Positions 45,978 to 58,816 of a DNA stretch of 64,000 nt are shown one piece after another. A program made the translations under genes and the position numbers. Numbering within the stretch: the stretch's first letter is position 1; each line of letters starts with the position of its first letter. This DNA is from Benincasa hispida (Eukaryota > Streptophyta > Magnoliopsida > Cucurbitales > Cucurbitaceae): the NCBI RefSeq assembly GCF_009727055.1, contig NC_052357.1, positions 13,282,875 through 13,346,874 of the forward strand, written 5' to 3'. Below the pieces are notes generated by a model. The model was not told where the DNA came from. It saw only the letters and a program-made list of their open reading frames with translations, and did not search any database.

Positions 45978-47380
45978 CCAAAATTTGTTCCACGGAGAGA
46001 AAATTGGGATTCGGAGGTTAGGGATGAGTTTCAGAGAGATCGGCTGGTGGGGCCGTTACGAGAGACTAAATAAAGCCCACAAACTTTCTTGCGGCCCATT
46101 TTGGAGAGAGGATAAATTTACGATAGTACCCTTCTGTTTTTACAATCTTCCAAAAGCACCCCTACACCTTGCATTTTTTTTATATTGTCATTAAAAATCA
46201 CGAACGAACTCAATTCGATAAAAAGATAAAAAAAGACATTTCCTAAACGTCTTGCTGAAGCACCAATCTCATCAACTGCATTTCATACCTTAATGAAGTC
46301 TAAAGTAGAGTTAATCAATCTATAATCTCTCTAGAATTAAATTCAACCACAAATAGAGGAGGGAGATATCAAGAGAAGAGAGATAGTTGAAACTTTCGAT
46401 AACTGCTTAGACTTTCAGCAACTTGATAGACCACTCTCGAGCAAACTTTTGAAACTCAATACAGATAGGAAATCCAAGAAAATCATGAACCACCCACCAC
46501 AAACACTTCTCAAAGTTCCACGTTGCATCAACTTTGTATTATTTAGGATTCTTCTTTATTTCAAGATACCTCCAAAATTAATTGACTCATATTATTTAGA
46601 TTTCTTCTTCTTATTTATTTTTTTTTTCTAAATTTATATATTTTGTTATAATATATGTGGAATGAAAAATCAAACCTCATATATCGAAGCTGGGGATATG
46701 AGTTCATATGATCTATTGAGCTATACTTATGTATATATTTGTAAAATCTGATTTCAAACATGCCATAGTAAAATGGACACCTTAATTACACTTGGTTTAT
46801 TCTATTAATTGTTTTATTACACTTAAATAATATTTATGTAATATGTTATTGTTAATTTTGGACTTGCGAAATACGTCAAAGGCTAGGAAAAAGTCAAACA
46901 TGAATCTCCCTCAAACAACCGTTTTTTTTTTCTTTTTTTTTAATAATTTCTTCATATTTCTCCCCCAAATTCGACAACCATCTCAATTTTTAGCATCTTC
47001 TTCATCTTCTTCATATTATTACTTTATTCCAATTACTAAACAATTTCAGTGCAATATTTCTTTTGATAAGTTAATATATTTTTGTTATTCAATGAAAAAT
47101 TGAGTTTCCCATGATTTTGTACTGGTTTTATTATTATTATTATTATCTGATTTACAATGGATATTATTTATAAAAAAAGTTTTACAACGATCATTCAAAG
47201 GTTATGTATTTAGTTATTTGCTTTTATTTGAAATGATGTATATTATTTTTTACATTGGTCTAATATTAGATGTTTTTTAAAGAAATAATTACAACACTGG
47301 TTGTGAAAACCTTTGGGGATTTGTGTTAGAAAAATAAGAATATAATTAATAGTGACGTTGGTGTGCAATAGTGTGACATA
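45978..47380. other. Upstream region and AT-rich spacer
   Basis: The first 150 bp are GC-moderate and likely promoter/5' UTR of the minus-strand gene. The remainder is AT-rich; a segment at about 46672-46735 (GATATGAGTTCATATGATC, TATTGAGCTATAC) resembles an eroded tRNA-derived repeat. No gene is supported. Confidence 0.45.
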
Positions 47381-47387
47381 TTTTAAA

Positions 47388-47735
47388 CTCTTTATCATTG
47401 ATTTTTTTTAAAAAAATATTGGATGTTTGAATATCAAATTTATTTTGAGTTTTTTCCTTAGATTTACTTTGTGTTATATGTATTCTTATATTAGAATAAG
47501 TTGTAAATCTTACTAAAAGTTTAACTAATAAGTTGTACAATTCATCTTAGTATTTAAAATTTTATGATAATTAAAAAACGAAGTTGCATGTCTATAGATA
47601 AGAGATTCTTTATCATTGATTTTTAGAAATATTGAATGTTTGAATATCAAATTTATTTTGGATTTGTTTGGTAGGATTTACTTTGTGTTATATACACTCT
47701 TATGTTAAAATAAGTTATAAATCTATTCAAAATTT
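47388..47735. repeat. Direct repeat, two ~120-bp copies
   Basis: 47388-47510 and 47608-47735 share CTTTATCATTGATTTTT, AATATYGRATGTTTGAATATC, AAATTTATTTTGRRTTT, ATTTACTTTGTGTTATAT and AATAAGTTRTAAATCT in the same order, with small indels. Non-coding. Confidence 0.8.
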
Positions 47736-48309
47736 TAATGAAGGAGTAAGTTTATTTCTTTATTTATTTTTTAAAAATATAGAACCAAAATGAAATACGG
47801 TTCAAACTATACATAATAAAATAATAGTTTAACATTTCATTTATGTTTTAAAAATATAAAATAAAAAATAGTCACATAATCCCAATTTTTTTTTTTTTTT
47901 TCATTTGGAATATTTACGTTTTGTATAATTAAATCATGAAACATGATTCGTTTAGAAAAGTAATTTTAGTTTACGTACATAATATCGACATATATGAAAT
48001 AATAAGGGAGAAACATATGACATATAATTTTTTTTTATTCGATTATCTTTTATTAATTTTTTATTGTTCTATTAAATTAAACATGGACAGTCATATGTTT
48101 CGTAAGATGGACATTACTTTATTTTTTTTACAAGAAATATTACTAGCAAACTCTAACATTCAAGAATAGAAAACATTAAATAAAGATGTTATCAAATAGA
48201 TTTTAATTTGTTTAACAAATTATATGGTTTAGATATTGGAAAGTTTGTGATAAGAATAAATTTATCATTTAAAAATAAATAGACAAAAAGTTAGTTTAGA
48301 TCAGAGCAC

Positions 48310-49025
48310 AAACTGTAGTCATGAAGCTTTAAATTTTATTCAATTTAAATTATTGTGAAATAATGTTCAACTCCAGTCATTTGAAAGTGGTTAATTATAT
48401 ATGTAATGTAGTTTTGAAAAAAAAAAAGTTAGGGAAAAGATACATTTCAAATAATCTAGGAAAAAAGAGTATTTTTTATTTTTTATTTTTACTTTTATTA
48501 TTATTATAGATTTATTGGAATGCATGTACTAATAAAATTTACAAACTATTTTCACAACAAAAAGATTACATACCTAAGTAGCTGAAGCATAAAATTTGCC
48601 CGAACAAATTGTTATAAGACTCGAGACGGAAAATCAAAGGTTCTATTGTTTACTACTTGTGTTTTTTCTTTTTCATATTTTGATTAATCCACCAATATAT
48701 TCTCTAGATTTATTTTTATCTCCAATAAAAATAATACTATTTTAGTCATAGAACTTTAAAATTCGTTCAATATTAATTGTGAAATGATGATCAATTTGTT
48801 TAAATTAAAATACTATTGTAGTCATGTTGATATTAATTTTTTTGTGAAATAATGTTCCATTCGTTCCATTTTGGTTATTATTGTAGTCATGGAAATTTAT
48901 TAGTCTCCATTCCATAAAGATTCTATATCTATTCTATAAAGATTTATTAAGTATAGAGATATTAAATTTGGACATTCTAATGTAGATGGAATATTAAATT
49001 TGGACATTTCGATGTAGATAGAATA
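48310..49025. repeat. Irregular local repeats
   Basis: A phrase of the form TGTAGTCATGRARCTTTAAATTTT..TCAATTT..AATTGTGAAATAATG recurs near 48316, 48745, 48828 and 48888 with indels. At 48957-49022 a 32-33 bp unit (ATATTAAATTTGGACATTC and TGTAGATGGA) is repeated twice in tandem. All are AT-rich and non-coding. Confidence 0.55.
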
Positions 49026-49898
49026 AGTTGTAAAAGGTCCATATAAAAACCAAAAATAATATCCTAACTAAGATTGGACAAATTGATATTGCAAATGGTA
49101 ATTACCCCAAAATAAGTCAAGTTCATTTTTCTACATTCATCGATGGATTAGATTAGGTGATGCAGTATTCATAGATAGAGATGATGGGGTAGAGGTAATA
49201 TTTAGATATGGTAGTCATGTAGCGGGATCTACTTTCTACATTCTTATCTCATTACGAAGTGAAGTCGATTTACGGTTCATGATGAGCAGCACTCCATACC
49301 CTCGAAATACAGTTGAACTTATATATCCTAACCTAACGTCCCAAGTCAAACCTCAACGAGAGAAATTGAAAATACTATTGAGTTGGAAAGTCATAATGTG
49401 GAGGAGGAACATTGGGATCCAACTATTTCCACAAACGATGAAGAAGTTGAAATAGACGATGATGATAGTGATTTAGATCAACAACCTTGTGGTTTTATGG
49501 TGTTTATGAAGTCCCTGAAACCTTTACTGAAATAAACATGAATGACATGAATATTGTACCCCATTTGACAACAGAGGGAGATAATAATATGGGGGTCTGA
49601 TTCATTGCTTAAGGGGATGATATTCGATTCAAAAGTGGATTTAAAAAATGTAGTAAGGAGCTATTCAATCTTTCAGCATCAAAATTTTGAAGTCATTGAT
49701 TTGAAGAAAACAATGTGGGCTGTTAGGTGTAAAAGATATGGCAACGATTGCAAGTGGAGACTTCGTGCCATCTGTCGTAAAAGACGTGGTAAATTTGAAA
49801 TTACCTAGTATAGTGGCTCTTATTCCTATATGTATGCAAGATTGAGTCAGGATCACAATCAATTGAACTCAAATCTAATTTCGTTTGAGGTAAACAGT

Positions 49899-52800
49899 TG
49901 TGGATTTTATGTCCTAAAACTCATGGTTTATAAACAATTAAATTTATTTTGAAAATTCAATAAGTTGTTATTGAATATATAAATTCCTTATTTCGTTTTA
50001 TAAATAAATCCAATAAACTAAAAAAACCATGACTATTACATGAGTACTTGAACTTTATGTGGAGACATAAAAGTAGATCAAGTTCGAGTAAATAGTCAAA
50101 ATGATCTATAGTATATGAATAAGATTGGGTGTCTTATTCTGGTAACACTATCGGATGCAACCCACTCTGTAGTTATTACAAAGAGTTGTAAAGTGCTACA
50201 AACGAAGTGATCCTAATTTGTACATGTCATGACATGAGGAGTGGGGGCGTCCTGTGCAATGAGTCTGCACAAGATCAGACCACGAAATGGGTCACTCTTA
50301 CTTTATAACGCTGTTTACTGTTTAAGACTGACTATTTCAAAGCGATGACCTAAGTAACTTTACCTTAATCCTAAGCTAACTATGAACTCCTGTTTATTTG
50401 GGATTATCCTTAGATTTGAATAGGTGAGGTTTGGCTCAACAACGCTGGCTCAATAAACCTCTATTTTAGGGGTAAGACCAGATAGATAGCTGGGGACATA
50501 GGGTGTAAGATGGAATTCACTCCTACCCGTTTTTAGGGATAGTAGAGAGGTTGTTCCCTTAAGTACTGACTTCAGGTCTTGAACAAGAGGCCCCACCCTT
50601 TTATTGGCTCGAGAAAGACTCGGTTTGATGACCGGATCACAAACTAATTGTTCATTAGAGGATCAATGGGACTTAAGGAACAATAGGTAATCTTGAGGGT
50701 AAAACCACCATTTGACCCAATAGTTATTAGGAACAACCTGTGAAGGGTTAACTGTTGAGGTTGATGCCCTAAAGTCTCGTGTCCTGTAGTTTGTACGAAC
50801 GCTTGTGTTGTATAATATATGATATTTACTTCACATCTTGTAGTTTTGCTCAGTTGTTTGTTTTATTTGCTTTATCACAAACCAATAAACATAAAATCCT
50901 TGGTTATCTGTATGTGACTCAAGCATATATGTGGTGACATACAAGTGGATCATGTCTTGAGTGAAAACCAAAATGGTCTGTAGTATATAGATATAGGAGG
51001 GAAACCTTATCCTGGTAATGTTATGGATGCGGTCCGCTTTGTGAAATGGTCATAAGTATTGTGACTTGTCACAGATGGTCTGATCTTGATCATTCGTGTT
51101 GGGGACATGTGAGCAGGGGCGTCCTATACAAAGAGTTTGTATAAGACCTAACCATGAAGTGTTAATGTCTCGTTATTTAACACCGTTCATGATAGAGACT
51201 TCATTTCACTTGGATGACCATAGGTAACATGACCTCAATCCTGAGTGAGTTGGGAACTCTTGCCACTGAGGGCAGTCCTTTGATTTGTATGGGTGTGAGT
51301 GGCCAGGTCGCCGATTCAAATCTACCATTTTGAGGATTTATCTGATTTGGGAGTTGGGAACTCAGCTACACAAGATGGAATTCACTCCTTCCCGAGGCAG
51401 GGGTAAGTAGGTAGATAGCTCCCTTAAGGACTGATTCCGGGGCTTGAACGATGTAGCGCCACACACCTTCTCTTGGCCCGAGAGGTGTCCACACATAGTT
51501 GGGCTATGTTATATTGTTCATTAGAGGAATCAGTGGTACTTAAGAAGTGAGATGTAACTACAGGAGCAAAACGGTAATTTGGCCCAGCTGTACTTATGAG
51601 CATTTGTGAAGGGCCAACGTACTCATGATTGGTTATATCCGATGGACACAGAAATATATTTGTTGGTAAGAAGAGTTCAGCTGTTTGGTCTTTAGTGGAA
51701 TGCCTAACAGTTAACGGATGGTGGATCTCGTGACTAAAGAGTTTAGTCAGCTATTCATGGACCGTTGAAGCTTCGAGCCACAGGTTCATTAGGTCCCCTG
51801 GGTAGCTTGGATAAGTCAAGAATCAGTGTTTGGGTTAATTTGAAATGTTCAAATTGACAAGAGGAAGTTCGATTATATATGATATAATTGGCTAAATATA
51901 TGAGATACATTATTTTGGAGGAAATTAGATATAAATATGATTTATATCAAGTAGAGAAGAAAATACTATAGTGATATGTGATATCAAACTATAGGATAAA
52001 AATATAATATGATTATATTTATTATTAATTAATTGGTTAATTATATGATAATTAAGCCAATTTTCACGTTCGGACGTGGGTTAGTGGGGCACCGTCGGTT
52101 ATTGTAACCGATGAAATAAAATGAAACTTGTTTCATTTTTTGAATCATTCGTTGTTCAATCGCCCGTCTAAAAAGAAAAAGAGAAGAGCACGTTGGTGAA
52201 AAGAAAATGATCGCTTAAGAAAATCGAGAGCCTATACGATAGTTGCTCTGCATTTAAACGATCGTCCACCTCGCGCCTAAATGATCACTTAAGCATTTCA
52301 AGAGCCTATGCTAGTAACTCTCTACCTACATGATCGTCTACCTCGGGCCGAAACGATCGCACACTAGTTCCTACACGATAACTTCTCTAAACGATCGTAT
52401 AGTGTGCCGATTTTGCTAAACGATCGTATACCATTTCCTAAATGATCGTTCAGTAAAACCTACATAATCATGTAGCTTCTCCTAAATGATAAGCATTTTG
52501 CTATACGATAGCGCATTTTCCCTCCCATTTGCTTATCGCCTACATGATTCGTGCTTCCTCATTCCTCTACCAAATTCACCAAAGAACACGCTTTGGGTTC
52601 TCACTCTGAGAATACCCGGAGCTTTTTTCTGGTGGTGTCGTCCCTGTGGCGTTCGTATTTGTACGGTTGTTCGTGCTGCTGTTGTTGATGCTGTGTCTGG
52701 GTGTTGGTAGATCGTGTGGAGGTTTCCGCTACGTTGAGTTCCGAAGATTAAAGATTGTCTTTAACTGGTATGGCAACTCATTCCCTTGTTATTTTGTTGT

Positions 52801-53983
52801 TCATAGCATGCCGTTAATTAAGATTTGTTTGCATAACTGTGCGTTTGAATGTATAATATGTATTTCGGTCACGGTGAGATCGGAGCGATTCGAACGCGCT
52901 CATGGAACTCTTCGGTAAGAGATCCTTCATTTACTTGCTAATCATGGTTATATCAAGTGGATATAGTATATTTATATTGAGAGAGGGCAACTCTGGGGTT
53001 TAGTGGAGTGACCCAGTAGTTAACGAATGAGGGTTAATTTGGTGTAAAGAGTTTATCCAATTAATCTCGGATCGTTGGAGCCCATGATCTGTAGGTCCAC
53101 GAGGTCCCCTACTAGCTCACAAATATATTAGCCTTGGAGTAGCGTGATAAGTTAATTTGAAACGTTCAAATTAGAATTAAGGGAATTATTAATTATGTGT
53201 GATATAATTACGCATTTAATTTTAGAATTAAACGAAATTGAAAAATTAATTAATATTTAAATATGATTTAAATATTAAATTCATGAATAGGGATTCATGA
53301 TGGTAGAATTAGTATTAAATTAATTAAATATTTTAATTAATTAATTATTATTAATTTTATTAGAAAATTAATTATTGAATTAATTTTGTAAAACTAATAA
53401 AGATTTCATTTTTGAAAATATAAATTAATTTAGAAATAAATTAGAAAATCAAAATTGAAAAATAAATGAAAAATGAAAAATCCCAAAAGTGGGATTTTTT
53501 CATTTTCCATTCAAGTAACTCACACACATTCCACCATAATTTTCCAGTCATTAATTCAAGTAGGAGGTACAATCCATGCAACAATTGTTCTTGCATATTG
53601 ATCTTGCTATATATATTCAAGAATCTCAGTGGAATTTATGCATGCATTTGGGTGGAATAAGCTGAAAAACTTCAAAGGTTGAAGATAGAGTTTCAGTTGG
53701 AAAAACCAGAACCTCTCCTCCTTGTTCCCTCAATTCAAACTTATTTTGAGTCTCACAACTCACTCCAGGTCACTAAGAGGATAGTAGGGAAGGCCTTGAG
53801 GTGGTTCACAAACTGAATTGAGGAGGAATTGCAGTTGGAATTCGAGTTTCAAGTGTTTCTTTAAAGATATGTCATGAAACCCTCTTATTAGTTTATGAGC
53901 ATGCTTAATTTAAAGACAAAATTAATGAATTAGAATGCTTAATGATCTGTTTTACTTCCGCTGCATGTTTTTTTACTCTAACA
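49899..53983 (+). mobile_element. Solo LTR, family A, itself interrupted
   Basis: Begins TGTGGATTTTATGTCC (49899) and ends TTTACTCTAACA (53983). A family B LTR (50753-52929) is inserted in its middle; without it the LTR is about 1.9 kb, like the other family A copies. Flanking 5-mers AACAG and AGCAG agree at 4 of 5 bases and may be a decayed target duplication. No primer-binding site or internal region follows; MULE2 sequence resumes at once. Confidence 0.8.
50753..52929 (+). mobile_element. Solo LTR, family B, nested in family A LTR
   Basis: A 2,177-bp LTR beginning TGTTGAGGTTGATGCC and ending GAGATCCTTCA. Flanks TTAAC (50748-50752) and TTTAC (52930-52934) differ at one base and fit a target duplication. 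It matches the reverse complement of 7656-9716 over its whole length. It carries the best-preserved CGATCGT motif array (52195-52545). Open frames at 52486-52918 are LTR sequence, not genes. Confidence 0.9.
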
Positions 53984-54420
53984 AGCAGTGTAGTTAAAAA
54001 AATTCGTTTGTTGATGTTAAAACATTACAAGAGATTATCTTGAAAAAATATGACTATTCCGTTAGTTATTAGAAAGTGTGAGATGGAAGAAGGAAAGTAA
54101 ATGTCAAGATATTTAGAGATTAGATTGAATCTTTAATTTACTGCCTAGATGGATGAATATCTTACAAATCACAAACCCCAATACAATTATCCATTAGATG
54201 CTAAATGAGGTGGATTGTGATGATAGGATTGTCACGTTCAATAGCGTGTTTTGGTCATTTGGACCTGTTATTGAGGGTTTCAAGCATTGCAGACTGCTAC
54301 TTCAAATTGGTGGAACTCATTTGTATGAAAAGTATGAATGAATATTGTTATAACTACCTCATTTGATGCAAATGGACACGTTTATCCAGTTGCATACGCT
54401 ATTGTACTGGAGAAAAGTAA

Positions 54421-57164
54421 GTTGTTATTTGTTTACCTTAAGTGAGCATGCTGTTTATCTTTGTTATAGATTTTAAATGTCTACCTCATTTTATAACACA
54501 TTATAAAACTATAGACATGCTATAACATTCATCAAGAATTTCATATTTTAATATAACAATTATATTAAAACCATGAAAAACTAAATCATGCATACTATAT
54601 ATTATAACATAATTTCAATGCATGATACATGCTTCCTATGGTGAGATTTTAAATCTATATGACATATTTTATGCACATACAAGATTTAATTTAATTAAAC
54701 ATACATTCATAATGTATAAATAATTAAATACACACTAAAATGGACTGGTTTTGGCATTTTAAGCAAGCGAACAAGCTAATTATTACATAATAATTGAAAT
54801 CAAAATCCAAAAGCCTCTGGACCACTTGAATCGATCGAATCCGACCAGAACCGCCTGAACCGAACCTCCAGGGCTTCAAAATGGGCTGAACCAGATCTCC
54901 AAGACCTGAACTGGTCAAACCGGTTCAGTTGAATCGCTGAATGTTTGGCGTGCGGGGGAACTAGGCTGGGATGAGCAGCGTCGCAACATTTCATCCCAGC
55001 ATTGCAACACTATGGGTTTTGTTCTTTATTTCTAGATTGGCTGAAGAAAAGCGTTGCAGCGCTGTAAAGGTATCGTTGCAACACTGTCTCACAGAAGCTT
55101 CAATTTTGGAATTCTGCTGCTAAGCTTGCTTCAAATTTCCTTCAATTACAAACTAATTGCAACTTTAATGACTCTAATAAATTTATAGACTCTTAACCAT
55201 ACATTAAGGCCGATAAACAAAGAACCAATTACAATAATTACTAGCAAATTGAAGAAAAAATTAGATGCCAAAACCAAAAACATCCATTTCAGCAACCATT
55301 TCATGCAACTCATGAAAACACCCACCATACTAAAATTAACGCAAATTGAGTGCTTAAAACATGCTCTGATACCAATTGATGGAGTTAACATTCAACAAAC
55401 GGAAGCTATTAAGGATCTAAGCACTCTAACTGCATCAATTTTAAGGGAAAAACATTCATGTTCAAGAAAAACAAGAAATAGAGTTTATATAATATAACCT
55501 TTGTAGAATCCACCAAATTGCTTGATTCTTCTATGATTTCTTCTTCAATTTCAATAGCAGACCACCACCAAAGTCTTCTCTACTATCCTCAGGCCTTAGA
55601 TTGAGTGGTGGAACTCAAATTGAGATGAATTCAATATAGATTTAGAGAATTGATCAAGAGAGAAAACATATTTCCTTCCAATTTTTTTTCCACTTGCGTG
55701 CCCCCAATCTAATCCGATCCATTCTTTATATATCACAATATCATGCACATAAGATCAGATTTGAGGTTTCCACTTCAAAAACCACACAAGAAAGTGGCAT
55801 AAGGTGTGATTTGTAATGGAATTTGTGGGATAAACCCACTTTCAATTTAATTCTCATTTTTGACTAAAAAATAAATTTAATTTCAAAATTAAAACTGAAT
55901 TTCAAAAATAAATTTTATCATTTTCAAATTTAAAAACAAAAATTTAATTTATTTAATTTCATAATTTTTAATTTCATAAATTTAAGATTTTAATAAATTA
56001 ATTTGGAAAATTAATTAAACCAATTTAATATCAAATATTAAATTATTTAAAACACCTCATCAAATATTTAAATCATATTTAAATATTATCAACTCTCTAA
56101 AAAGCATAATGTTTAATTTGTTAATGAAACATTAATTATATCAAGTATAATTCTTCAAACCCGAAATCGAGTTTGAACATTTCAAATTCTTTCAATACGA
56201 TATTCTAAGGTTTAATCATTTTACAAGCTAGTAGAGGATCCTAATGGACCTATAGATCATGAGCTCCAACGATTTGAGATTAATTGGCTAAACTTTTTAA
56301 ACTGAATTAATCAATATTCGTTAACTATCGAGACACACCACTATAGTTTAATAGTTGCACTCTCCTCAGTGTAGATATATTTATGTCCACTTGATTTAAC
56401 CATAATCAGTAATTCGATCCTTCATAGGTTGTTTGTATTCACAGCTAGGTCAAAATTACCATTTTACCCTTGTAATACATCTTGCTCCTTGAGTCTCTAC
56501 TGATCCTCTAATGAACAATTGGTTTATAGTCTGCTAAGCCTAAAGAAGAGTAGAAGTGAATTCCCTCTTGCAGGACTATGTCCCCAACTATTTATCTGGT
56601 CTTACTCCTAAAATGGGAGACTTTTTGAGCGGTGATATTGAACCACTCTCACCTATACAGATTAAATGATAATCCCGAATAAACAGGAGTTCATAGTTAG
56701 TTCAGGATTAAGATCGAGTTACCTTAGGTCATCGATCTGAAAAAGTCAGTTTTAACAGTAAACAGTCGTTATAAAGAAAAAATGACTATTTTGTGGTCCA
56801 GTCCTATGCAAACATTTTTTTGCATAGGATGCCTCCACTCGCATATCTCCATATGAACGAATTTTGAAACACATCGTTTGTATCAATATACAAAGAGGGC
56901 CGCATCCATAGTGTTCCCAGGATAAGATATCCAACCCTATCCATATACTTATAGACCTTTTTGGCTATATACTAAAACTTGATCCTCTTTTATGTCTCAA
57001 CATAAAGTTTAAGTATTCATATTATAGGCATGGGCTAGTTTATTGGATTTATAAAAGAATTCAATTCAATAACACCTTTGTTGATAGAAATTTCAATAAT
57101 GACTTTATTGTGAATAGAATATGTTTAATGTATACAAACTGCGAGTTTTAGGACATTCCCAACA
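54421..57164 (-). mobile_element. Family A retroelement, 3'-truncated, in MULE2
   Basis: On the minus strand a complete LTR (57164-55377, TGTTGGGAATG to CCATCA) is followed after AT by a primer-binding site (55374-55362) and about 930 bp of internal leader that matches 60871-61945. No coding region is present; the element stops at about 54421 against MULE2 sequence. The matching middle of the MULE2 transposase is also missing, so one deletion probably removed both. Confidence 0.8.
55362..55374 (-). other. Primer-binding site, family A
   Basis: Minus-strand TGGTATCAGAGCA, two bases after the LTR end, is the standard sequence complementary to the 3' end of plant initiator tRNA-Met. It fixes the orientation and the LTR boundary. 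Confidence 0.85.
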
Positions 57165-57820
57165 CTATGATGGCACCACTTCAATCAACCCAATAACATT
57201 GAAGGGTGAAACTATACATTGAATAAAGTTAAGTGAAAGAACGTGCACATGCAATAAGTGGCAAAGTTATGAAGTCCCATGTTCCCATGCCATGGCTGCA
57301 TGTATGACCATTGGGTTAGACTTGTACTATATTGAAGATTATTACAAAATTTCCATTTATCTGGTGTGTTATTCATCTCACTTCAAGCCCATCCCCGATA
57401 AAAAATGTTGGCCTAATCCTCTTCTAAACTATTTATGCAGACAATCACGAGTTAGAAACGTTGGCAGAACGTGTACTATTCGCATGCAGAACAAGATGGA
57501 TTTGAGGGAACGTTACAAGATACATTACACATTCTGCAGACAAGAAGGACATAATAGACGAAATTTTCCCAATCGAGCCCCCAATGTGACTTAGTCATTG
57601 TATTGTTATTATTTCTTGGTTTTTTCTTGTAACTTTTTTTAGCTGTTCACAATGAAGGGTGTATTCATTGTTAACTATTCACAATAAAGGGTGTATTCCT
57701 CAACTAATTGATCACGCTAATTGTAGTTTTAGATATTAATTGCCCTTATTGATTATAATCGCATTGATACATTAAATATTTAAGTTAAATTTAATCTTCT
57801 TTTTTTAGGATTAGATGGAC

Positions 57821-58212
57821 AATGATGTTAGCACAGGGCCATACGACGACTCAATTCTATACTTACAGTGCAACTATTGATCCAAAGTTGTTTAGGAAGA
57901 CGAGCGTATTGATGCTACGCATTTTCGATGAGAAAATAATATTATTTGAAGGCAGAAAGACCCAGTCCCTCGTATCTTGAATTATCTACGAGTCATAGAA
58001 TTCTATGGAGTCTCATGTATGAAACTCATACAATTAGACTGACATCTTATAATAGCATCAGTGGAATGATGGCGACAAGAGACATATACTTTCCACATAT
58101 TGCATGAAGAGTGTACAATTACACTACAGGATGTAGCCATCCAATACGAACTCTCAATTAATGGAAGACCACTGATCGGGTCACTAAACTATGACTGGGA
58201 ACAACTATGTGT
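57821..58212 (+). pseudogene. PMD gene fragment of MULE2
   Basis: Starts with an ATG after AT-rich sequence (57811-57830) and reads, across frameshifts, GPYDDSILYLQC, then RRQETYTFHI-like and CTITLQDVAIQYELSINGRP, LIGSLNYDWEQLC near 58080-58208. This is the N-terminal half of a plant mobile domain, parallel to CTITLQDVTILFGLRVGREP in MULE1. It is cut off at about 58212 by a family A LTR; the rest is not in the window. Confidence 0.65.
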
Positions 58213-58816
58213 CTATTGAGTTGTATGTCATAAAAATCGTAGTTTGTAATTTTTAAACTTATTCTGTTTACAATAAAGTTGTTATTGGGGTTTATTCAAT
58301 AAAGTTGTTATTGAATATATGAATTGCTCTTTTCGTTTTGGAAAACCTTAAATTCAATAAATTAAGATCCATGGCTATAACATAAATACTTGGACTTTAT
58401 ATAGCGACATAAAAGTGGATCAAGTTCGAGTAAATAGTCTAAACGATATATAGTATACGGATAAGGCTGGGTACCTTATCATGGAGACACTATCGGATTC
58501 GACCTGCTTTTTATTTAGTACAAACGACGTGATCCTGAATCGTTCATATGGAGACATGCAAGTGGGGGTGTCTTATGAAAAGAGTTTGTATAAGACCAGA
58601 CTAAAAAATAAGTCACTCTTACTTTATAACATTGTTTATTGTTTAAGACTGACTATTTCAAAGTGATGACCTAGGTTACTTGACCTTAACCTTGAGCTAA
58701 CTATGAACTCCTGTTTATTCGAGATTATCCTTAGATTTGCATAGGTAAGGGTTGACTTATCAGCATCGGCTCAATAAACCCCCCATTTTAGGGGTAAGAC
58801 CGGGTAGATAGTTGGG
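58213..58816 (+). mobile_element. Family A LTR, 5' part only
   Basis: From CTATTGAGTTGTATGTCATA it follows the family A LTR for about 600 bp up to GGTAGATAGTTGGG, where a second family A LTR starts. The continuation expected at that point (GGACATAGGGTG) is absent within the window, so this LTR was split by the next element. Confidence 0.75.

Larger units (their letters stand above)
49605..57594 (+). pseudogene. MULE2 transposase, broken
   Basis: Pieces: LKGMIFDSKVDLKNVVRSYS and FEVIDLKKTMWAVRCKRYG, NDCKWRLRAICRKRRGKFEIT-stop (49605-49808, MuDR-type DNA-binding region); VDVKTLQEIILKKYDYSVSY (54015-54073); FNSVFWSFGPVIEGFKHCRLL and GGTHLYEKYE (54240-54340), where the family's IDGTHLYGKY has lost its catalytic aspartate (D to G); then CNKWQSYEVPCSHAMAACM (57255-57305) and a CCHC-like HYTFCRQEGHNRRNF (57525-57570). 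Sequence for the second aspartate and the acidic region to the SWIM motif is missing. Numerous stops. Inference: long inactive. Confidence 0.75.
49140..58212 (+). mobile_element. MULE2: second MULE with PMD gene, shattered
   Basis: A Mutator-like element in three surviving blocks: 49140-49898, 53984-54420 and 57165-58212, separated by family A LTR insertions and followed by another at 58213. Block 1 has an acidic stretch and the DNA-binding region; block 2 the start of the catalytic domain; block 3 the SWIM-like and zinc-knuckle end plus the start of a PMD gene. The central catalytic part between block 2 and block 3 is deleted. It is a different copy from MULE1 with clear protein divergence, so the two are independent insertions of related families. 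Confidence 0.75.

Noticed and set aside
52486..52918. Frames with hydrophobic stretches
   Set aside because: Family B LTR sequence; the corresponding part of the other copies has different frames and stops.
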